Virus record (IMG/VR): IMGVR_UViG_3300037245_000653
Coordinates: 1-32,753 of that record
Source: a virus
Strand: one strand, 5' to 3'
DNA length: 32,753 bases
The first letter of the stretch is position 1. Every line of letters begins with the position of its first letter. The translations under genes and the position numbers were made by a program. Positions 8,175 to 14,949 of this stretch are shown here, piece after piece. Under the pieces are notes generated by a model. That model ran no database searches and was not told the origin of the DNA. It saw nothing but the letters and a program-made list of their open reading frames with translations.

Positions 8175-8539
8175 TGAGCGAGACTTTTCAATACATCCCG
8201 CAGCTCTTCCCGAGAGAGTTCGCTCCGCTGGTTGATCAGCCTCGTGATTTGCATTACACGAGTACCCGGTACTACGACCGACGCAGTGGCTCGCTCATGT
8301 GGCCTGTGTTTCATCGTGAGTGTGCTGAGGTTGCGTTCTTCATGACGAAGGATCCACGCCTCGTTACTAACATCCGCTCGTTCATGGTCTTTGATCGGGA
8401 AGGCAAGCACCCGCCACCCAACACAGAGATGATCTGCGGGAGCTGCCATGAACGAATTCTAAAAACTGATCTTCTTGCGGAGCCGCCACCCCGTAAGAAA
8501 ATTATCTCGATACCCATGGTGGCACCAAAGGAGAATTAG
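8174..8539 (+). CDS. Small Cys-containing protein downstream of fibre 2
   Basis: A 121-residue protein coupled to fibre 2 by TAATG. It contains FHRECAEVAFFM near the middle and ICGSCHERIL near residue 95. The His and Cys of the first with the two Cys of the second could form a single zinc site (H-x3-C ... C-x2-C). Aromatic and basic residues are frequent in the N-terminal half (YTSTRYYDRR). The C-terminus is Pro/Lys-rich. The domain is not recognised. It could be a fibre assembly factor or a small structural protein, by position only. Confidence 0.58.
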   Translation: MSETFQYIPQLFPREFAPLVDQPRDLHYTSTRYYDRRSGSLMWPVFHRECAEVAFFMTKDPRLVTNIRSFMVFDREGKHPPPNTEMICGSCHERILKTDLLAEPPPRKKIISIPMVAPKEN

Positions 8540-8542
8540 AAA

Positions 8543-8833
8543 ATGCAATCACAGCAAGTAACCCCAGTTCAGATCCAAATGGCGGCATCTGCAGGGGTCG
8601 AGCTTCTAGCAATTAAGGATCTGCCAGTGCCGATGAGCATTGCAAAGTCCGGTGCACTGTCAGTGCTCGAAGGAATGTTGCAAGCCATCGCACGTGGGGA
8701 GCTGGTCGTTGCTCCCAACCCAGAGATGCAGAAAGCCATACCTGTACCTGATGGGGATGGTCCCGACGGTGGCGAGTCGGCGCAACCTCCGGGTGTTGAA
8801 CGAATCGACGGAGGCAAAGGTAAGGCGGGCTAA
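8543..8833 (+). CDS. Hypothetical protein at start of lysis region
   Basis: A 96-residue protein with a strong Shine-Dalgarno (AAAGGAG at about 8526-8532) ahead of ATG 8543. The N-terminal 55 residues are moderately hydrophobic and helical (VTPVQIQMAASAGVELLA, LSVLEGMLQAIARGELVV). The rest is a Gly/Pro/Asp-rich disordered tail ending in GGKGKAG. No convincing transmembrane helix and no known motif. It precedes a membrane/coiled-coil protein, endolysin and holin by 2 nt, so it may belong to the lysis transcript. Function unknown. Confidence 0.55.
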   Translation: MQSQQVTPVQIQMAASAGVELLAIKDLPVPMSIAKSGALSVLEGMLQAIARGELVVAPNPEMQKAIPVPDGDGPDGGESAQPPGVERIDGGKGKAG

Positions 8834-8835
8834 CT

Positions 8836-9102
8836 ATGAGCGGCATGGACATCAGCAAGGCGAGTCTTCCGATCACTGTAGTCGCAGGCATTGTGCTGCT
8901 TGGGCTGGGGTACTGGGTGAACGCTCAGGACGCGAAGATCGAGAAGAACGCAGAGGCTATCGAGGAAGTCGAGGAGGAAGTCATAGAGCAGAAGCTCGAA
9001 GTGAAAGACGAACTCTCCGACATCAAGACGGTGCAGGCAATCAACGTGATACTGCTGCAGCAGATTGCTGATGACATCAAGAAGATCGCAGACGATGGGT
9101 GA
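8836..9102 (+). CDS. Single-TM coiled-coil protein, candidate inner-membrane spanin (Rz-like)
   Basis: An 88-residue protein with one clear N-terminal transmembrane helix (about residues 11-28, LPITVVAGIVLLGLGYWV). It is followed by a charged heptad-type coiled coil rich in Glu, Lys, Ile and Val to the C-terminus (KIEKNAEAIEEVEEEV..., IADDIKKIADDG). A membrane anchor plus long periplasmic coiled coil next to endolysin and holin is the usual build of i-spanins such as lambda Rz, and this suggests a Gram-negative host. No overlapping o-spanin lipoprotein was recognised. The last 8 nt overlap the endolysin start at 9095. It could instead be a holin-like or structural membrane protein. Confidence 0.5.
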   Translation: MSGMDISKASLPITVVAGIVLLGLGYWVNAQDAKIEKNAEAIEEVEEEVIEQKLEVKDELSDIKTVQAINVILLQQIADDIKKIADDG

Positions 9103-9538
9103 CTTCGTCTACGGCAGTAAGTCAGCTGGTCGCATCGCGACGTGCCACGTGAAGATGCAAGACGTGGCAATGCGTGCGATCAAGCTGACGCCTGTGGACT
9201 ACACCATCATCCACGGTTGGCGTGGCGAAGAGATACAAACAGTATTGTTCGAGTCGGGGGCATCGTTGACACCCTGGCCCGAGTCGCAGCACAACAACGA
9301 AGAAGACGAAGGTGACGGTGTGCTCATGCCGTGCTCACTCGCCATCGACTTCGGTGTGTTGATCAACGGCAAGATTCCGTGGGGCGATACGCACGCGTTC
9401 GCGGTGGTAGCGGGGGTATGGTTCGCCGCAGCAGAGGAGTTGGGAGCAACTCTTCGCTGGGGTGGTGATTGGGATATGGACGGCAGTACTGAAGATCAGA
9501 CGTTCATGGACTGGGGACATATGGAGATCAGGTTATGA
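9095..9538 (+). CDS. Endolysin, M15-family peptidase (L-alanyl-D-glutamate / D-Ala-D-Ala type)
   Basis: 147 residues from ATG 9095, which overlaps the preceding gene by 8 nt; an upstream TTG-type start at 9065 would lengthen the protein into the neighbouring gene and is not favoured. The M15 zinc triad is visible: SQH at residues 64-66, AIDF with Asp85, and DWGHMEI with His142 (Asp139 as likely catalytic residue). The N-terminal region carries the family pattern of helices before the active site, and WGGDW resembles the W-GGDW segment before the last ligand. Such enzymes cut peptidoglycan stem peptides. The interval between His66 and Asp85 is longer than the usual 7-8 residues and holds an acidic stretch (NNEEDEGDG). 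No signal peptide, so export would depend on the holin at 9702. Confidence 0.85.
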   Translation: MGDFVYGSKSAGRIATCHVKMQDVAMRAIKLTPVDYTIIHGWRGEEIQTVLFESGASLTPWPESQHNNEEDEGDGVLMPCSLAIDFGVLINGKIPWGDTHAFAVVAGVWFAAAEELGATLRWGGDWDMDGSTEDQTFMDWGHMEIRL

Positions 9539-9705
9539 AGATCAAATTGAACAACCCACTTCCACTTGTGTCGGTCGCCTTGTTGGGCATCGGAGTGGAG
9601 GTGCAGTACGCACGTAATGACAAAGGTCATCAGATCTGTATGTCGGTAGAAGCCGTCGTGTGGGAGTGGTGCAAAGAGTGGACAGTGAGGAAGACTGAGA
9701 AGTGA
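9535..9705 (+). CDS. 56-residue hypothetical protein in lysis cluster
   Basis: A short gene whose ATG (9535) overlaps the endolysin stop as ATGA, and whose TGA (9703-9705) overlaps the holin GTG start (GTGA). The product begins MKIKLNNPLPLVSVALLGIG and ends CKEWTVRKTEK. It has a short hydrophobic stretch near residues 9-20, too polar overall for a confident membrane helix, and three Trp in the C-terminal half. Perfect coupling on both sides is the main support. It may regulate lysis or bridge translation from endolysin to holin. Function unknown. Confidence 0.6.
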   Translation: MKIKLNNPLPLVSVALLGIGVEVQYARNDKGHQICMSVEAVVWEWCKEWTVRKTEK

Positions 9706-10184
9706 GTGTCATCACAGCCATAGCCGGTGCCGTCAAAGGCATCATGGGCGGCAAGGGTGTCGGGGATCTGGTGTCGGAGTTCATCACCGACAAAGACAAG
9801 GCAGCTGAGTTCGTCCACAAGATGGAGCTGGCTGTGCTCGCGGACAAGGATCTCGAACGTCAAACCGAGATCGCGTTTGAAGAAACGATGACCAATCGCA
9901 TCACCGCTGAGCTGCACCAGTCAGATGTGTACACGAAACAGACACGCCCGAAGATTGCGAGGCAGTCGTGGTACCTCACCATTGCGTACGCGATCTTCTC
10001 GACCATCGGGGCTCCGTTGCTGGCGCACTTTACTGCGCAGGCGGGTCCGGATGGTGTAGTGGTTGCCGGTGTATTCGCGGACCTCACTTTCCAGTGGGAA
10101 GTGTTCATCGCGATTGCATCACCCGCGCTTGCCTACATGGGTGTGCGTACTTTTGATAAATGGAAAAACGGAGGCTCTTCATGA
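9702..10184 (+). CDS. Holin, three-TM GTA type
   Basis: A 160-residue protein starting at GTG 9702 with a GAGGAAG Shine-Dalgarno just upstream. Layout: a soluble N-terminal half (GIMGGKGVGDLVSEFI..., charged helix), then TRPKIARQSWYLTIAYAIF leading into hydrophobic helices at about residues 89-110 and 117-150. This arrangement, with the R-P-x-I/L-A-R-x-x-W/L segment before the first helix, fits the 3-TM holin family of gene transfer agents and many proteophages (GTA_holin_3TM). It would form the inner-membrane lesion that releases the M15 endolysin. ATGA overlap with the next gene. Confidence 0.75.
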   Translation: MSVITAIAGAVKGIMGGKGVGDLVSEFITDKDKAAEFVHKMELAVLADKDLERQTEIAFEETMTNRITAELHQSDVYTKQTRPKIARQSWYLTIAYAIFSTIGAPLLAHFTAQAGPDGVVVAGVFADLTFQWEVFIAIASPALAYMGVRTFDKWKNGGSS

Positions 10185-10534
10185 GCGTACTAGCTGCACT
10201 GAGTGAACTGACCTACTGCACCAGAATAGGTGGGGGCAGTGTCCTAACTTTACCTCAGCTTGCTGAACTGATGACACATCTGGATTCAGGTGCCTGTTCG
10301 GAAAGCTTGATCAATGCGATGGCAGAAGTGCCACGAGCACCCAGCCCTGATGAGTGGGACGCGATGCGTGCGGGAGAAACACCGAGTGTGCCAGAACCAA
10401 CCCCCGAGCCCGAACCACAACCCGAGCCAGAGCCCGAGCCGGTTGCGGAAACGCCGACAGAAGAGCCGGTTGCTGAGACTGAAGAGGCGACGGAAGAAGC
10501 GGCTGACGACGATACGGAAGCCACCCCCGTCTGA
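10181..10534 (+). CDS. Acidic Pro-Glu-repeat protein
   Basis: 117 residues from ATG 10181, which overlaps the holin stop (ATGA) and has GGAG a few bases upstream; the in-frame ATG at 10160 lies inside the holin gene and is less likely. The N-terminal ~65 residues form a small helical domain (LPQLAELMTHLDSG...). The rest is a disordered Pro-Glu ladder (PEPTPEPEPQPEPEPEP) passing into Glu/Ala/Thr/Asp. Such acidic tails are common in small virion or spacer proteins. Function unknown. Confidence 0.6.
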   Translation: MSVLAALSELTYCTRIGGGSVLTLPQLAELMTHLDSGACSESLINAMAEVPRAPSPDEWDAMRAGETPSVPEPTPEPEPQPEPEPEPVAETPTEEPVAETEEATEEAADDDTEATPV

Positions 10535-10544
10535 GGAGTGACCG

Positions 10545-11189
10545 ATGGCTGAGACACTAACATTCAATTCGCTGCAGACTGACATGCGTCAGTATCTGGA
10601 GCGTGGTACGTCTGTTGATCCTACCGTGTTTGAGCAGCTGCCAAGGCTGATCAACCTCGCTGAACGACAGCTTGCGAACTCGCTCAAGATTCTGGGCTTC
10701 ATACGCGTTGTCACAGACACGTTAGGTATCGGCCAATCGGTGATCCCGAAGCCTGATCGTTGGAGGGATACGGTCTCGATCAACTTTGGTGTGGGCGCAA
10801 CACAGATACGCACGCCACTGTTCCTGCGCTCGTACGAATACATGCGACGCTACTGGCCCGATGAAGATCTCACTGACCAGCCAAAGTTCTACGGGGACTA
10901 CGATTACTTCAACTGGCTGATCGCACCCTCAGCGGACTTCGCGTATCCGTTCGAGGTCAATTACTGGGAGTTGCCTGCGCTGTTAGATAACACGAACCAA
11001 ACGAACTGGACGACGGACTTTGCCCCGAACGCGCTGCTTCATGGTTGCCTTCTACAGGCAACTCCCTTTTTGAAAAACGATGACCGCATCCAGATATGGC
11101 AGGGCATCTACGACCGTGACGTCATGATCCTCGAAGCGCAGGACGTGAAACGCATTATCGACCGACAGGTTACGAGGGAGAACGTCTGA
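10545..11189 (+). CDS. SU10-type head-tail adaptor protein
   Basis: A 214-residue protein with the features of the adaptor (first connector) of phiEco32/SU10-like podoviruses. An N-terminal helical part (LINLAERQLANSLKILGF) is followed by a beta-rich middle with RWRDTVSINFG and LFLRSYEYMRRYWPDE, then YDYFNWLIAPSADFAYPFEV, and a C-terminal helix (LLHGCLLQATPFLKND...). The adaptor ring sits under the portal and connects it to the nozzle. A GAGGAG Shine-Dalgarno precedes ATG 10545. It is coupled to the fibre-like gene at 11189 (TGATG). The presence of this and the 4268 protein gives two adaptor-like genes. Confidence 0.72.
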   Translation: MAETLTFNSLQTDMRQYLERGTSVDPTVFEQLPRLINLAERQLANSLKILGFIRVVTDTLGIGQSVIPKPDRWRDTVSINFGVGATQIRTPLFLRSYEYMRRYWPDEDLTDQPKFYGDYDYFNWLIAPSADFAYPFEVNYWELPALLDNTNQTNWTTDFAPNALLHGCLLQATPFLKNDDRIQIWQGIYDRDVMILEAQDVKRIIDRQVTRENV

Positions 11190-13141
11190 TGCCTTATACC
11201 GACATCTTTGGTGGAGAGCTGATCTTCCCATCGATCACGAGCTACAACTCGATCAACACCGCTGTGGATGTCGTACTGCAGTGGGCGAGAGAGCAGCAGA
11301 TCGAAGGGGTCAACGTTGTCGCTGACTGGATGGACGTCGATGCCACGGTGATATCACTGAACATCGATATGCCGTCTGCGTCGCAGGCATCTACTGGCAA
11401 CAAGGTCACGTTCAATAACATCGGTGCGAACTCGTACACCGTGCGTGACAACACAGGTGGCACGATCCAAACCGTAGCACCGGGTGAGCAGTGGGTACTG
11501 ATCCTGACAGACAACACCACGCAAGCAGGTGTGTGGATCACCTCCCAGCTGGGTGCGACGGTCTCGGTCGCATCTGCTGGTGCACTGGCAGGTGCGGGGA
11601 TCAAAGCGATCACCACCACGTTGAACCAGAAGATCGACTCCGACGTCGAGGGAGCAACTCCGTTCACTGTGGTAGATGGTGACCGAGCGAAGTGTTTGGT
11701 CTACACCGCTGGCGCAGGTACCTGTAACTTGCCGTCACCGGGTGCTGTGGGTAACGACTGGTTCTTCATGCTGAGGAACTCTGGCAGTGGCACGCTCAAC
11801 GTCTTGCCTCCGTCTGGTGTGATCGACGGTGGTGCGAGCATCAACCTTGACCCGAACGACAGCGCATTCATCTTCACGGATGGCACTGACTTCTTCACCG
11901 TCGGCTTGAGCACAGGCTCGACCATCGCGTTCGACTTCGTCTCGATTGCGATCCCCGGCTCTGGTGACTTCGTGCTCAGCGGTGCAAACCTAAACAGGAT
12001 CTCCTACCGTTTCACGGGTGCGCTGACTGGTAACCGAACGATTGTAGTACCCAACACAACTCAGCAGTACTGGGTAGACAACCAGACATCAGGCGCTTTT
12101 GATCTGGACGTCAACACAGCTGCCGGTTCGGGTCAGACAATTGCGCAGGGTCAGAGTGTGATCGTGTACTGCGACGGCACCGACGTGATCAACGCGACAT
12201 CATCCACCAGTGTGTCGTTCCCGATCACCGTTGGTCAGGGGGGCACGGGTGCTACCGACGCAGCGACTGCGCGAGGGAATCTCTCTGCTGCGTTCAGCGG
12301 TCAGGACATGATCGCAGGAGCGGGGATGACCGGAGGTGGAACGCTCTCAGCAGATCGCACGTTCAACGTGATCGCAGGCATCGGTCTCGTGGTCAACGCC
12401 AACGACATCGATGTTCTCCAGGCAACGGAAGGCGCACTCGGTGGTGCAGAGCTGGCGACTCAGGCTGAGACAGATGCAGGTGTCGATGATACGAGGATCG
12501 TCACGCCTCTGAAGTTGGCTAACTTCCCCATCAGCGCAGGTTCGTTGGGAGGCTTGTCAGACGTCACGCTTACGGCACCACCAACAGGTGCGGTGCTCTA
12601 CAAGAGTGCAGGCGACTGGTTGGATGGAAATAACGCAATCCAAGTTGACCCTGCGGGTCCGATTACCCTGCAGCACAACGCAGTAGACACTGCTCAGACT
12701 GCAACACAAGTCAACGGTGGCTTACTAGCTAACTGGAGCGCAGGGCTCGAACCCGTCGCAACTATCACTTCCGGATCGTTCGTGGCTGACTTCTCTGGCG
12801 ACTTCAGCGGCACCGTGCAGCGTACGGTCGATTGGGTAAAAGTTAGCACCTTCCTGATCAGCATGGTCACTCTGGCACTGCCAACTGTTACAGGAACGAG
12901 CAACACTCAAGGCTTTGCTTCGGGTGGTGGCGATATCCCTAACAACCTCAGACCTATTGGAGGCAACCTCGTCCAGCAACTCCAGTACGCAACAGATAGC
13001 GGTGCACGAGTGATTTGCCGAATGACCATCATGAGTGGGGGGTTTGAATTCTTCGTCGGGAACGACGTTGCAGCCAACTCATGGACGAACACAGGGACCA
13101 AAGGCTGTGACGACATCAACTTCACGTATCAGGTTGCCTAA
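11189..13141 (+). CDS. Tail-fibre-like structural protein 3
   Basis: A 650-residue beta-rich protein starting in a TGATG overlap with the adaptor. The first ~330 residues contain three degenerate copies of a module reading roughly N-x-G...V...G....V...DGT: around TGNKVTFNNIGANSYTVRD, then NDWFFMLRNSGSGTLNVLP with SAFIFTDGTDFF, then QYWVDNQTSGAFDLDV with QSVIVYCDGTD. A fibre hallmark follows (VGQGGTGATDAATARGNL), then a Gly-rich stretch (GAGMTGGGTLSADRTFNV) and a C-terminal domain from about residue 510. These patterns are typical of phage fibre and side-appendage proteins. It is coupled by TAATG to the nozzle-like gene, so it probably attaches near the tail nozzle. Confidence 0.7.
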   Translation: MPYTDIFGGELIFPSITSYNSINTAVDVVLQWAREQQIEGVNVVADWMDVDATVISLNIDMPSASQASTGNKVTFNNIGANSYTVRDNTGGTIQTVAPGEQWVLILTDNTTQAGVWITSQLGATVSVASAGALAGAGIKAITTTLNQKIDSDVEGATPFTVVDGDRAKCLVYTAGAGTCNLPSPGAVGNDWFFMLRNSGSGTLNVLPPSGVIDGGASINLDPNDSAFIFTDGTDFFTVGLSTGSTIAFDFVSIAIPGSGDFVLSGANLNRISYRFTGALTGNRTIVVPNTTQQYWVDNQTSGAFDLDVNTAAGSGQTIAQGQSVIVYCDGTDVINATSSTSVSFPITVGQGGTGATDAATARGNLSAAFSGQDMIAGAGMTGGGTLSADRTFNVIAGIGLVVNANDIDVLQATEGALGGAELATQAETDAGVDDTRIVTPLKLANFPISAGSLGGLSDVTLTAPPTGAVLYKSAGDWLDGNNAIQVDPAGPITLQHNAVDTAQTATQVNGGLLANWSAGLEPVATITSGSFVADFSGDFSGTVQRTVDWVKVSTFLISMVTLALPTVTGTSNTQGFASGGGDIPNNLRPIGGNLVQQLQYATDSGARVICRMTIMSGGFEFFVGNDVAANSWTNTGTKGCDDINFTYQVA

Positions 13142-14706
13142 TGGCTGAGACACCCGCACCCATCTGGTCGCAACCCGGTATCAAACGGGACGGTACCAAA
13201 TTCGAAGGCAACAACTATGTTGATGGTCGCTGGTGCCGGTTCCAACGTGGCAAACCTCAGAAGATGGGCGGCTACCAGCAGGTCACTGACACGGTGCCTG
13301 AAGTTACGCGTGGCATGCACTCGTTCTCGAAAGATGACATCCAATACCTGCACCTTGGGCACCCCGACACCGTCGGTCAGTATCAAGTCTCTAACGGGTC
13401 GCTCAACCTGTTTACTGATCGAACTCCTGCAGGCTTTGTAACTGACCTCAACAACATGTGGCAGTTCGACGTCTTCGCGGACACGGCAGGCACAGGTAAC
13501 CACCTCCTGATCGCACATGCCGCACCGAACGCAGCCAACATCGATAACTCGATAGGTGGCAACATCTACATCGATACCATTGATGCGGGTGCTGCGTTGA
13601 ACGTCGTAGGTCTCAACATTGATGCCGCAGTAGGATGGAACACGGGAACAGCGGGACCAGTCAGTGGTGGCATCGTTGTGACACAGCAGTTTCTGTTCAT
13701 CTTTGGTAGCGATGGGATCGTCCGTTATAACGGTACGCCCAATGACCTCTCAGCTTTACCTGTTGAGTTCAACAGTGGCACACAGAAATTTGTGAAGGGG
13801 TTTCCTCTTCGCGGTGCGGGTAACGGTCCTGCGGTACTCCTGTGGTCTCTTGATTCATTAGTTCGCGGTACATTCTTAAGCAGTGGTCCATCGACTTTCA
13901 CCTTTGACACCATCGCACGAGGCATCTCGATTCTTTCGTCGCAAGGCATCGTCGAGTACGACGGCATCTACTACTGGCCCGGTAACGACCGGTTCCTGTT
14001 GTTCAACGGTGTCGTGCGTGAGATGCCCAACGAGATGAACGAGAACTTCTTCTTCAACAACCTGAACTTCGCCGCACGACAGAAGGTGTTCGGCTTCAAG
14101 ATCCCGCGCTACGGTGAGATCTGGTGGTGCTATCCGAGAGGCAGTGCTACCGAGTGCACGCACGCGATCATCTACAACGTGCGGAAGGGATTCTGGTACG
14201 ACACTGAGCTGCCTGATGCAGATTCAGTTGACCAAGGACGCACAGCGGGTATCTTCGCCAACGTTTACCAGAAGCCATTCATGGTGGACAACGAGGTGAC
14301 TGCAAACGGGCGTACGCTCTGGCAGCACGAGACGACCAAGGACAAGGTGCGCTCCAGTCAGATCAGCGCGATCCAGTCGTTCTTCGAGACCCATGAGCTG
14401 TCGTTGCTGGAGAGCGGGCAGAGCGACAAGTCGATCAGGGTTGCGAGGATCGAGCCTGACTTCGTGCAGGTCGGTGACATGACGCTGACGGTGAAGGGGC
14501 GAGCGAACGCGAAAGCTCCGCAGGTGGATGAGGCTCCCGTGACATTCGTGGCGAACCCTACGGAAGGCACGGACGAGACCATCAAGCTGAAAGACATCAA
14601 GCGGTTGATGAGCTTCCGCTTCGAATCTAACACAGGGTCGGGTGACTACGAGTACGGTGACACCTACGCGCACATCGGACCAGCGGATGGGAGGATCGAA
14701 TCATGA
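13141..14706 (+). CDS. Tail nozzle / packaged-DNA stabilisation-like protein (P22 gp10 / T7 gp12 role)
   Basis: A 521-residue beta-rich protein with repeated blade-like segments (FIFGSDGIVRYNG, IVEYDGIYYWPGNDRFLLFNG, AIIYNVRKGFWYDTELP), in keeping with a beta-propeller nozzle. It opens with APIWSQPGIKRDGTKFEGN...YVDGRWCRFQRGKPQKMGGY, a start shared by P22 gp10-like and related podoviral nozzle proteins. Near the C-terminus it has RLMSFRFESNTGSGDYEYGD, a signature of the same group. In the particle it would form the end of the short tail and hold packaged DNA. Position after the adaptor and fibre fits. Assignment by pattern only, without a search. Confidence 0.65.
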   Translation: MAETPAPIWSQPGIKRDGTKFEGNNYVDGRWCRFQRGKPQKMGGYQQVTDTVPEVTRGMHSFSKDDIQYLHLGHPDTVGQYQVSNGSLNLFTDRTPAGFVTDLNNMWQFDVFADTAGTGNHLLIAHAAPNAANIDNSIGGNIYIDTIDAGAALNVVGLNIDAAVGWNTGTAGPVSGGIVVTQQFLFIFGSDGIVRYNGTPNDLSALPVEFNSGTQKFVKGFPLRGAGNGPAVLLWSLDSLVRGTFLSSGPSTFTFDTIARGISILSSQGIVEYDGIYYWPGNDRFLLFNGVVREMPNEMNENFFFNNLNFAARQKVFGFKIPRYGEIWWCYPRGSATECTHAIIYNVRKGFWYDTELPDADSVDQGRTAGIFANVYQKPFMVDNEVTANGRTLWQHETTKDKVRSSQISAIQSFFETHELSLLESGQSDKSIRVARIEPDFVQVGDMTLTVKGRANAKAPQVDEAPVTFVANPTEGTDETIKLKDIKRLMSFRFESNTGSGDYEYGDTYAHIGPADGRIES

Positions 14707-14945
14707 TCATCGATCCGCGAGGCTTCGACAACGTGATGCAATGGGCAGACTTCATGGTGCCCCTGTTTGAGGTTGAGTCAGAGAACTTCCCCCGGCTCGA
14801 AAGAGAAGAGGATTGGCAGGACTGGGCAGCGACAATATTCGGAGATGTAGATCCGATTGGACAGGACGCACCTGATCCACACACATATGACAACTGGCGA
14901 GAGTGGGCGCAACGCCTCTTCGCTACAACGAATTTTGAAGGGTAG
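14703..14945 (+). CDS. Small Trp-rich hypothetical protein
   Basis: An 80-residue acidic protein coupled by ATGA to the nozzle-like gene. Six Trp residues are spaced along it in D/E-x-W-x-x-W-A patterns (EEDWQDWAATIF, YDNWREWAQRLF), giving two similar halves. It begins MIIDPRGFDNVMQWADFM. This composition suggests a small packing or scaffold partner of neighbouring virion proteins. No known domain recognised. The next gene begins 4 nt later at ATG 14950. Confidence 0.6.
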   Translation: MIIDPRGFDNVMQWADFMVPLFEVESENFPRLEREEDWQDWAATIFGDVDPIGQDAPDPHTYDNWREWAQRLFATTNFEG

Positions 14946-14949
14946 GAAC

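Noticed and set aside
14857-14949. Upstream start for the 14950 gene
   Set aside because: It would overlap the 80-residue gene by about 90 nt in another frame; ATG 14950 has good spacing (TAGGAAC before it) and an N-terminal Gly-Gly motif like its neighbours.
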